From: a bacterium
Lineage (GTDB): Bacteria; Actinomycetota; Acidimicrobiia; Acidimicrobiales; CATQHL01
DNA length: 64,000 nt
Direction: 5' to 3'
Assembly (NCBI GenBank): GCA_028824415.1
Contig: JAPPDX010000129.1
Span: 1-64,000 of the forward strand
How positions within the stretch are numbered: position 1 is the stretch's first letter; every line of letters starts with the position of its first letter. A program made the position numbers and the translations under genes. Below, piece by piece: positions 17,706 to 25,660 of the stretch. Under the pieces are notes generated by a model that did no database searches, was not told the DNA's origin, and saw nothing but the letters and a program-made list of their open reading frames with translations.

Positions 17706-18500
17706 TTGGAACACGGTGAACTGCATGACGTTCTCTACGAGGTGGACGACGGATTGGCGTGGATCACGATCAATCGGCCCGAGCGCCTCAACGCCTTCCG
17801 GGGGCGCACGATCGACGAACTCATCCACTGCTTCAAGCTGGCGTGGGGCGACCCCGCCGTCGGTGTCATCGCGCTCACGGGTGCGGGGGAGCGGGCCTTC
17901 TGCGTCGGCGGCGACCAGAAGCAGCGCCTCGAGAGCGGCGACTACGGGCCCAGCGAGTACGGCGTCTTCCAGGACGAGTACCTGCAACGCCTGATCCGAG
18001 ACATCCCCAAGCCGGTGATCGCGGCGGTGAACGGGTACGCCATCGGTGGTGGCCAGGTGTTGCACGTCGTGTGCGATTTGAGCATCGCAGCCGACCACGC
18101 CGTCTTCGGCCAGGCCGGGCCCCGCGTCGGATCCTTCGACGCCGGATTCGGAACGGCCTACTTGGCCCGCCACGTGGGCGTTCGCCGTGCCCGCGAGATC
18201 TGGTACCTGTGCCGGCGCTACAGCGCCGCGGTGATGCTCGAGTGGGGCCTCGTCAATGCGGTGGTGCCGATGTCGGAGCTGCGTGAGGAAGTTCGCAAGT
18301 GGGCCGACGAGATGCTTGCACTGTCTCCGGCGGCCCTGAAGTTCGTCAAACACTCCTTCAACGCCGACACCGAATCGATCGCAGGCATCTCGGCCGTGGC
18401 ATTCGACGGCTTGGCGGCATTCGTGAACTCCGAAGAGGCCCAGGAGGGGGTCAGAGCCTTCAACGAGAAGCGCGATCCCGACTTCGGTCAGTTCCGTTGA
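17706..18500 (+). CDS. Crotonase-family hydrolase, BadI (2-ketocyclohexanecarboxyl-CoA hydrolase)-like
   Basis: NRPERLNAFRGRTIDELI, FCVGGDQ, GYAIGGGQVLHVVCDLSIAA, FGQAGPRVGSFDAGFGTAYLARHVGVRRAREIWYLCRRYS, C-terminal EGVRAFNEKRDPDF; recalled match to BadI; TTG start. Confidence 0.8.
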   Translation: MEHGELHDVLYEVDDGLAWITINRPERLNAFRGRTIDELIHCFKLAWGDPAVGVIALTGAGERAFCVGGDQKQRLESGDYGPSEYGVFQDEYLQRLIRDIPKPVIAAVNGYAIGGGQVLHVVCDLSIAADHAVFGQAGPRVGSFDAGFGTAYLARHVGVRRAREIWYLCRRYSAAVMLEWGLVNAVVPMSELREEVRKWADEMLALSPAALKFVKHSFNADTESIAGISAVAFDGLAAFVNSEEAQEGVRAFNEKRDPDFGQFR

Positions 18501-18556
18501 GAGATCGGCGGCGGGTGTTCGGCCGACCCGGCGAGGTGCGAGAGTTGGTGTGACGA

Positions 18557-19882
18557 GTGGTGCCGGACGTCTACGACGAGATCGAGACGCTGCCGCGAGC
18601 GGAACTCGCGGCTTTGCACGAGGACCTGTTCGCCGATCACCTCGACTACGTGATGGCCCACTCGGCGTTCTACCGGCAGAAGTTCGGCGCCGCGGCCACG
18701 GGTGTCGATTCGCTCGATCGGCTGATCGACCTGCCGTTCACCACGAAGGACGAGGTGAGGGAGAGCCTTCTCGCAAGGCCGCCGCTGGGTCTGCACGCGG
18801 CCGCGCCGCTCACCTCGGTCGTGCAGATCCAGTCCTCGTCGGGCACGACCGGCATGCCGACCTTCGTGGCTGCGACCGCCGAGGACATCCGGACCTGGAA
18901 CTCGATGGGTGCGCGGGTGTTCTACGCCAACGGGTTCCGGCCGCGCGACTGGGTCATGCACGCCTATGCGATGGGTCGCGGTTTCGTGGGCGGGCTCGTG
19001 AACGTCGAGCACCTGCGGCATCTCGGCTGCTGCGTGATACCCCTCGGTGCCGAGGCCGGCACCGAGCGGCTGCTGGGGGCCATCGACCACCTGCAGCCGG
19101 TGGCGATGTGCGGCACGCCGTCGATGGTGTCGCATCTCGGCACCGCCGCGCCCGACGTCCTCGGGAAACCGGCGAGCGAGCTCTCGGTCCGGAAAATCTC
19201 CGTGGGCGGCGAGCCCGGCGCCGGCGAGCCCGCCATCCGTGCGCAGATGGAGGCGCTCTGGGCAGCCGAGGTGCGCGACATGATGGGTGGCGCGGACTTC
19301 GGGAGCACGTACTGGGCGGAGTGCGATGAGAAGGACGGGATGCACCTCTGCTCGCAGGGTGCGCTGCACGTCGAGATCATCGATCCAGCGACGCTCGAGT
19401 CGCTCCCCATCGAGGAGGGCACGACCGGCGAGCTCGTCTACACCACGTTGGCTCGGCGCGCCACGCCGCTGATCCGCTACCGGATGGGCGACCTGGTCAC
19501 GGTCTCGGCGATGGGCTGCCGGTGTGGCCGGACCGGCTACCGCATCAAGGCTCACGGCCGCACCGACGACATGCTGATCGTCCGGGGTGTCAACGTATTC
19601 CCTGCGGCCATCAAGGAGGTCGTCGTGGGGATGCGACCCGCCACCACGGGCTACTTGAAGATCGACCTCGACTTCCCGGGCCACAGCACCTCTGATCCTC
19701 TCAAGCTGCGCGTCGAAGTGGCGGGGCGGGACACCGGCGCGTTCCCGAGCCTGGCGGTGGATATCGAGCACCGGATCCAGAGCATGCTGTCGGTCAGGAC
19801 GATCGTGTCGCTGGTGTCCGAGGGCGCCATCGAGCGACCGGGAGTGCAGAAGGAGAGGCTGGTCGAGCGCGATGCCGGCTGA
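18557..19882 (+). CDS. Phenylacetate-CoA ligase (PaaK)-like AMP-forming ligase
   Basis: SSSGTTGMPTFVA, YRMGDLVTVSAMGCRCGRTGYRIKAHGRTDDMLIVRGVNVFPAAIKEVV. Confidence 0.9.
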   Translation: MVPDVYDEIETLPRAELAALHEDLFADHLDYVMAHSAFYRQKFGAAATGVDSLDRLIDLPFTTKDEVRESLLARPPLGLHAAAPLTSVVQIQSSSGTTGMPTFVAATAEDIRTWNSMGARVFYANGFRPRDWVMHAYAMGRGFVGGLVNVEHLRHLGCCVIPLGAEAGTERLLGAIDHLQPVAMCGTPSMVSHLGTAAPDVLGKPASELSVRKISVGGEPGAGEPAIRAQMEALWAAEVRDMMGGADFGSTYWAECDEKDGMHLCSQGALHVEIIDPATLESLPIEEGTTGELVYTTLARRATPLIRYRMGDLVTVSAMGCRCGRTGYRIKAHGRTDDMLIVRGVNVFPAAIKEVVVGMRPATTGYLKIDLDFPGHSTSDPLKLRVEVAGRDTGAFPSLAVDIEHRIQSMLSVRTIVSLVSEGAIERPGVQKERLVERDAG

Positions 19883-19897
19883 GGGTGGGGGACCGAC

Positions 19898-20338
19898 GTG
19901 AGAGTCCTGCGACTGGATGACTCGACGAGCTGGCTCGGCGACATGCTGTCCCACGGCGGTGGCGAGGGAGCCGTGCTCGCCGCCTGCGACCCTCCTGCCG
20001 ACTGGTCCGCCGTGGAGGAGCGACTCGTCGACGCCTTTCACGTCGCACGCGAGTGCGTGGCGCAGGGGGCGCCGCTCGTCTACGTCGTGCACTCCGAGGA
20101 CGTGCGTGGCACGAGGTCGGCGCTCGCGAGCGCACTTGCCACCGCACTGATCGGTTGCGCCAGGGCGGTGGCGTACGAATTCCAGCGTGATGGGGCCGCC
20201 GCGAACGTCGTGGCGCTGCCAACCGATGCGGACCGTCCGGGTGCGGCACGGGTCATCGGGAACCTGCTCGCGGACCCGGTGCTTACCGGTGAGCTGCTGG
20301 ACCTCGGGAGCGCCAAGCTGGGGAAGCTCCAGCCGTGA
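19898..20338 (+). CDS. Short SDR-fold-like protein lacking recognisable catalytic motifs (possible partner of next gene)
   Basis: Pattern ALIGCARAVAYEFQRDGAAANVVALPTD...LLADPVLTGELLDLG resembles the C-terminal half of FabG-type SDRs; GTG start; 4-bp overlap with next SDR. Confidence 0.5.
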   Translation: MRVLRLDDSTSWLGDMLSHGGGEGAVLAACDPPADWSAVEERLVDAFHVARECVAQGAPLVYVVHSEDVRGTRSALASALATALIGCARAVAYEFQRDGAAANVVALPTDADRPGAARVIGNLLADPVLTGELLDLGSAKLGKLQP

Positions 20339-21036
20339 GTCTTTCCGTCGTCACCGGCGCCGCACGCGGGATCGGCCTCGAGATCGCCCTCCGGCTATCG
20401 GCCGACGGCCATGAGCTGCTCCTCGTCGACATCGCGCCGGCTGTGGAGGCCGCTGCGGCCGAACTCGGCGCCGATTCGGTCTGCGCCGACGTGACGGCGC
20501 CGTCGGGCCTCGAAGCCATTGCCGCGACGGTCAAGGACAGGGGTGACGGGGTTCGATCGATCATCAACAACGCCGGAATCACGCGCGATGCGCGCCTCAC
20601 GAAGATGGCCGAGTCCGACTTCCGTGCCGTGCTCCGGGTCAACCTCGGCGCCGCGTACGCGCTGGTCGATCGACTGCGCGGCGAACTGATCGACGGCAGT
20701 TCGATCACCTCGATGAGCTCCCGCGCACATCTCGGCACGTTCGGGCAGATCAACTACGTGGCCTCCAAGGCCGGGTTGGTGGGCTTGACGCGCGCCCTCG
20801 CGCGGGAGCTCGCCCCCCGGACACGGGTCAATGCCGTCGCCCCGGGCTTCACCGACACCGAGATGACGAGGGCGGTGCCCGAAGCGGTTCGAGACCGGAT
20901 CGTGCCGGCGATACCCATGAAGCGGTCCGGCGAGCCGCCCGAGATCGCAGAGGTCGTCGCCTTCCTCACGTCGCCGGCGGCCTCCTATGTCACCGGCCAG
21001 GTCGTCTTCGTCTGTGGCGGACGCGGCATCGTGTGA
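20335..21036 (+). CDS. SDR-family dehydrogenase (FabG/BadH-like)
   Basis: TGAARGIG, NNAGITRD, S...YVASKAGLVGLTRALARELAPRTRVNAVAPGFTDTEM. Confidence 0.9.
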   Translation: MSLSVVTGAARGIGLEIALRLSADGHELLLVDIAPAVEAAAAELGADSVCADVTAPSGLEAIAATVKDRGDGVRSIINNAGITRDARLTKMAESDFRAVLRVNLGAAYALVDRLRGELIDGSSITSMSSRAHLGTFGQINYVASKAGLVGLTRALARELAPRTRVNAVAPGFTDTEMTRAVPEAVRDRIVPAIPMKRSGEPPEIAEVVAFLTSPAASYVTGQVVFVCGGRGIV

Positions 21037-21133
21037 CCCTGCGGCAGCGTCTTGACTCGGCACCTCGACGGCGTGTGCAGCGAGGGCGCCAAGTAGGGTG
21101 GCTCGAGGGATCAGTGGCACAGGGGGTGCAGGG

Positions 21134-22045
21134 ATGACGTCGATCGTTCGGTTCGTTGACTCCGCTGCCGGGGTGGCGCGGCCCGGGGTGCTGGATGACG
21201 ATGGGGTTCACCCGATCGAGAGTGTCGACACGCTCGCGGCGTTGCTGCACCACTCGGCGGCCGAGATCCGTGATCAGGTCGAGGCCGCGCTCGGGAACCC
21301 GGCGGTCGACGGCGTGCCGCGGCTGTTGAGCCCGATCGACGGGGACACACCGGTCTGGGGGGCGGGCGTCACCTACCGGGTCTCGCAGGAGGCGCGCATC
21401 GAGGAGAGCGGGGACGAGGACGTCTACATCCGGGTGTACAACGCCGAGCGTCCGGAGCTGTTCCTGAAGTGTGTGGCGCACGAGGTCGTCACCGACGGCG
21501 AGCCGGTCGGGCGGCGCCCGGACTCCGACAACGACACGCCGGAGCCCGAACTGGCGCTCATGCTGAACACCGCCGGCGAGATCGTGGCCTACGGCGTGTG
21601 CAACGACATGTGCGCCCGTGCCATCGAGGGCGAGAACCCCCTGTACATCCCGCAGGCCAAGATCTTTGCCGCGTCCTGCGTGCTGGCGCCGGAGATGCGT
21701 CCCGCCTGGGAGGTGCCCGACCCCTACGACCTGACGATCAGGTTGCGGCTCAGCCGCGGTGCCGACGTCCTGTTCCGCGGGTCCACCTCCACCTCGGAGT
21801 TGGCGCGCACGCTCGAGGAGTTGGTGGACTGCCTGTTCTGCGCCACGGCCTTCCCCGACGGGGTCGTGCTGTCCACCGGCACGTGCCTGGTTCCGCCGCT
21901 GGAGATGCCGAGCGAGGTGGGCGACATCATCGAGATCGCCATCGACGACGTCGGCAGCATGCGCAACGTCGTTACCTCCACCGACGACATCAAACCCTGG
22001 ATGCACCGCCGCCACGCCGATCCGCTCGCCGCCTACGACGGCTGA
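21134..22045 (+). CDS. Fumarylacetoacetate hydrolase (FAH)-family protein
   Basis: WGAGVTYRVSQEAR, PELFLKC, DNDTPEPELALMLNTAGEIVAYGVCNDMCARAIEGENPLYIPQAKIF, STGTCLVPP. Confidence 0.85.
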   Translation: MTSIVRFVDSAAGVARPGVLDDDGVHPIESVDTLAALLHHSAAEIRDQVEAALGNPAVDGVPRLLSPIDGDTPVWGAGVTYRVSQEARIEESGDEDVYIRVYNAERPELFLKCVAHEVVTDGEPVGRRPDSDNDTPEPELALMLNTAGEIVAYGVCNDMCARAIEGENPLYIPQAKIFAASCVLAPEMRPAWEVPDPYDLTIRLRLSRGADVLFRGSTSTSELARTLEELVDCLFCATAFPDGVVLSTGTCLVPPLEMPSEVGDIIEIAIDDVGSMRNVVTSTDDIKPWMHRRHADPLAAYDG

Positions 22046-22762
22046 TCAGATCAACTGGCCGATGATGAGGGCCACGCCGCCGGCGAGGGCGACGCTGAGG
22101 ACGGCCGGGCGGAACCACGCCCGGTCCAGGAACGGCCGCACCAGCCGCGAGATGGCGAGCCCGATGAACATCCCCGGCACCAGGTAGCCGATCAGCCTGA
22201 GCTCGTGCAGGCCGAAGTTGTCTCGCGCCACCAGCAACCCGATGCCCACCCCGCCCACGATGCCGATGTACACCGAGGAGGTGGACCTAAGCACGGGGGG
22301 GCGCATCTCGCTGAAGCAGATCCCCAGGGGCGCACCGGGCAGCGCCGCGGCGATGGCCCCGAAACTGCAGGTCAGCCCCCCGGCGATCTCCGTGCGGCGG
22401 GTCTGGCGCAGGCGGAATCCGGCGAGTAGGACCAGCGCAGAGCCGGCGACCAGCGCCCCGATCAGAATCGTCCGGATCGTCTCGGGTACGAGTTCCAGGA
22501 CCGCGAACCCAGCTGCCAGGCCGAACGGGAGTCCCCAGAGCGCGTGCCTGACCGCTCGCCAGTCGATGTGCCTGCCCTCCACGATGATGTGCCGGATCCC
22601 GATGATCTGACCGACGATCAGCAGCGGTCCCGGGATGAACGCGGGGTCGATGGCGACCAGTGCCGGGGCGGCCACCAGCGACAACCCCACGCCGACCGAG
22701 CCCTGCACGATGGCGCCGCCGGCCACCGCGGCGATAGCGAGAACCAGCTCGACGGCACTCAA
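22046..22762 (-). CDS. TauE/SafE-family sulfite/anion exporter-like membrane protein
   Basis: Multi-TM; GGAIVQGSVGVGLSLVAAPALVAIDPAFIPGPLLI; ATGA overlap with Rieske gene. Confidence 0.82.
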   Translation of the reverse strand: MSAVELVLAIAAVAGGAIVQGSVGVGLSLVAAPALVAIDPAFIPGPLLIVGQIIGIRHIIVEGRHIDWRAVRHALWGLPFGLAAGFAVLELVPETIRTILIGALVAGSALVLLAGFRLRQTRRTEIAGGLTCSFGAIAAALPGAPLGICFSEMRPPVLRSTSSVYIGIVGGVGIGLLVARDNFGLHELRLIGYLVPGMFIGLAISRLVRPFLDRAWFRPAVLSVALAGGVALIIGQLI

Positions 22763-23208
22763 GGGTTATGCCTTGGAGCGCGCCTGACGAGGATCTCCCC
22801 GGCCACCTCCCGGCACGGGTGGACCTCGATGTCGCCCTTGCGGTCGCGGCGGCCGTCGAGGTTCTCCTTCCAGCCACGGCCGTCGGTACCGAACGTCCAG
22901 AAGTGTGTGAGGCAGACGAGTTCCTCGCCGGCCACCGCTCCGGCGTCGCCCAGGTGTGACCACTGGTGCGGGCAACGCGCCTCCATCACGCACGGAACCC
23001 CGCTCTCGGTGCGCCAGACGACCACGTCGGCTCCGTCGAGGATTGCCTCGGTCACCTCGCCGCGCGGCACTGCATCGGCGGTCGCGACCGCCACCCAGGA
23101 GCCCGCCGCGTCGTCGGTGCCCCGAGAGTCGGCGGGAGGGTCGACTTCCGCCGGCGCTGCTGGATCGTCCGGTCCGGTTGAGGCCGCGCCGGATCCGTCG
23201 ACAGTCAT
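22759..23208 (-). CDS. Rieske [2Fe-2S] domain protein
   Basis: CPHQWSHLG ... CLTHFWTFGTDG (CxH...CxxH); start at 23208 gives ATGA overlap with upstream gene. Confidence 0.88.
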   Translation of the reverse strand: MTVDGSGAASTGPDDPAAPAEVDPPADSRGTDDAAGSWVAVATADAVPRGEVTEAILDGADVVVWRTESGVPCVMEARCPHQWSHLGDAGAVAGEELVCLTHFWTFGTDGRGWKENLDGRRDRKGDIEVHPCREVAGEILVRRAPRHNP

Positions 23209-25583
23209 CCCGCTGCCTCGAGAATCGCCGTCCTGATGCGGTGCGGTGACAGCGGCCCGTCGGTCAAGCGCACCCCGAGCGGCGCCAGAGCGTCGGCCAC
23301 GGCGTTGAAGACGCACGGAACCGACCCGATCGCCCCGCCCTCCCCGGTGCCCTTGTGGCCGCCCGGGCTGTCGGAGAGGGTGACGATGTGGCCGAACTCG
23401 AACGAAGGGACCTCCGCCGCGCTCGGCACCAGGTAGTCGGCGAAGGTGGTGGTCAGGGGGTTGCCGTCGGCGTCGTAGGAGACCTCCTCCAGCAGCGCCC
23501 CACCGATGCCCTGCGCCACGCCTCCTGCGATCTGACCCTTCACCACCATCGGGTTGATCATCGCGCCGCAATCCTCGCTCACGGCGTAGCGCAGCAGCCG
23601 GACCTCGCCGGTGGCGATGTCAACCTCGCATGTGCATGCGTGCGCCGCGTTGGAGTAGGTCACCGGCGGCGCCTTGAAGCGGGCAGTGTGCTCGAGGCCG
23701 CCGCTGATGTCGTCGGGCAGCGCGTCCGGTCGCATGTAGGCAGCCTGCGCCACCTCGGCGACGGTCATCCGCCGCGCCGGTGTGCCGCGCACCGCCACGG
23801 CGCCGCCGCCGAGGTCCAGGTCGTCGGGCGAGGCCTCCATCAATTCGGCGGCGATTCGCAGCAGCTTCGCCCGCACGCCCGCCGATGCGGCCCGCGCCGC
23901 GCCACCGGCGATGACCGCCGAGCGGCTGCCGCCGGTGCCGAAGCCGTAGGGCGTGCCATGGCCCTGGTGGAAGCGCACATTGCCGGGGTGCACGCCCAAT
24001 GCGTCGGCAACGATCTGCGCAATCGTCGTCTCGAGGCTCTGCCCATGGCTGCCCGTGCCCGCGTAGACGTTCACCGAGCCGTCCGGCTCGACGCGCACCG
24101 TCGCCCCCTCGGTGGCCAGCGCGCCGAACCCGATTGCCGAGGGCTCCACATAGACCGCGACGCCGATGCCGGGCAGCGAGCCGGCTCCCGGAGCCCGCTC
24201 ACCGGGGGCCAGCGAGGCCCCCACCGTCGCCCGGACCTCCCGCTGTGTGGCGCGGAAACCGTCGTAGTCGATCATCTCCGCGACCTGATCGAGACACTCG
24301 GCGGGGGAGATGCGGTCGTAGGTGAGGCCGGTCGCCGTGTTGTGCGGCAGGTCCTCGGCGCGCAGCACGTTGCGCCGGCGAAGTTCCAGCGGGTCGATCT
24401 CGAGTCGGCGGGCCAGCATGTCCACGATCAGTTCCCTGGCCACGCTCTCGATCTGCCACGGCCCCCGGTAGGCCCCCCGCCCGCAGGTGTTGGTGTAGAC
24501 GGTGGCCGTGCGCCAGCCGACGCTGCCGATCCGGTAGGGGCCGGGCAGGTGGACGCATGCCATCCTGCCGTTGCCGGGGTTGCCGCCGTTGGAGTACGCC
24601 CCGTTGTCCTCCAGGTGGTCGATGGTGGCCGCCACGAAGCGCCCATCGGCGGTCGCGCCGAGGCTGACATCGGCGCGGTCGCGTCGTGCGTGGTTGGATG
24701 ACGTGAGGTTCTCGCTGCGTCCCTCGATCCAGCGCATGGGCCGGCCGAGACGCCGCGCGCACACCATGACCGCGAACTCCTCGCGGCCCAGGAAGACCTT
24801 CTGGCCGAACCCGCCGCCGACGTCACCCATGTGCACGCGCACCTGGTGCACGGCGAGGCCGAGGGTGCGAGCGGCGGCCAGCGCCGTCTCGTGCGGGCTC
24901 TGGGTGGAGATCCACACATCGAGCGTCTCGTCGAAGGCGCGCCACTCCGCCAGCAGGCCGCGGGTCTCCATGGGGGCGTTTGCCTGGCGATTCTGGGTGA
25001 TTACGGCACGCACCGAGGTGTCGGCGCCGGCCATGGCCTCGTCGACGGTGGTCGGCCACGCCTCCGCCGAGTTCGAGACGTTCGACCCCAACTCCGGGTG
25101 GACCAGGTTGTTGTTTTCTGCGGCGGTCTCGAAGTCCAGCACCGGTGTCTGGTCCTCGTAGTCGATCTCGACCAGTTCGAGAGCGTCGGCGACCACCGCG
25201 GGACTCACGGCCACGACCACCGCCACGGGGTCGCCGACGAAGCGCACGTCACCGTCGGCCAGCAGGTGATCCGGCGGGCCGCCCCCGCCAGGGAGCACCA
25301 GCGAGCCGCGCAACGAGCCCACGTCCGGATTCAGGTCGGCGGCGGTCCACACCGCCCACACCCCGTCGAGGGCGGCGGCGGCTTTGATATCGAGCCGGGT
25401 GATCCGGGCTCGCGCCCGGGTGCTGCGCGCGAAGGCCACGTGCCCGGTTCCTGGCGGCACGAGGTTGGCGACGTAGCGGCCGCGACCGGTGAGCAGCCGC
25501 GGATCCTCCAGGCGGGCGACCGACTGGCCCACGTAACGCGCCGCGGGCGGGGCACCGACGGAGGGACCGGACGAACCGCTCAC
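23205..25583 (-). CDS. Molybdopterin-binding hydroxylase large subunit (xanthine dehydrogenase/CoxL family)
   Basis: YVGQSVARLEDPRLLTGRGRYVANLV, GGGFGQKVFLGREEF, AYRGPWQIESV, MINPMVVKGQIAGGVAQGIGGALLEE, GHKGTGEGGAIGSVPCVFNAVADAL. Confidence 0.92.
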   Translation of the reverse strand: MSGSSGPSVGAPPAARYVGQSVARLEDPRLLTGRGRYVANLVPPGTGHVAFARSTRARARITRLDIKAAAALDGVWAVWTAADLNPDVGSLRGSLVLPGGGGPPDHLLADGDVRFVGDPVAVVVAVSPAVVADALELVEIDYEDQTPVLDFETAAENNNLVHPELGSNVSNSAEAWPTTVDEAMAGADTSVRAVITQNRQANAPMETRGLLAEWRAFDETLDVWISTQSPHETALAAARTLGLAVHQVRVHMGDVGGGFGQKVFLGREEFAVMVCARRLGRPMRWIEGRSENLTSSNHARRDRADVSLGATADGRFVAATIDHLEDNGAYSNGGNPGNGRMACVHLPGPYRIGSVGWRTATVYTNTCGRGAYRGPWQIESVARELIVDMLARRLEIDPLELRRRNVLRAEDLPHNTATGLTYDRISPAECLDQVAEMIDYDGFRATQREVRATVGASLAPGERAPGAGSLPGIGVAVYVEPSAIGFGALATEGATVRVEPDGSVNVYAGTGSHGQSLETTIAQIVADALGVHPGNVRFHQGHGTPYGFGTGGSRSAVIAGGAARAASAGVRAKLLRIAAELMEASPDDLDLGGGAVAVRGTPARRMTVAEVAQAAYMRPDALPDDISGGLEHTARFKAPPVTYSNAAHACTCEVDIATGEVRLLRYAVSEDCGAMINPMVVKGQIAGGVAQGIGGALLEEVSYDADGNPLTTTFADYLVPSAAEVPSFEFGHIVTLSDSPGGHKGTGEGGAIGSVPCVFNAVADALAPLGVRLTDGPLSPHRIRTAILEAAG

Positions 25584-25660
25584 GGGCGCGAGGCCGAAGC
25601 GCAGGAGTCGGGCGCGCCGGCGTTCAAGACGTCGAGGAGATCGGTGGTGACTGCCGCGGC

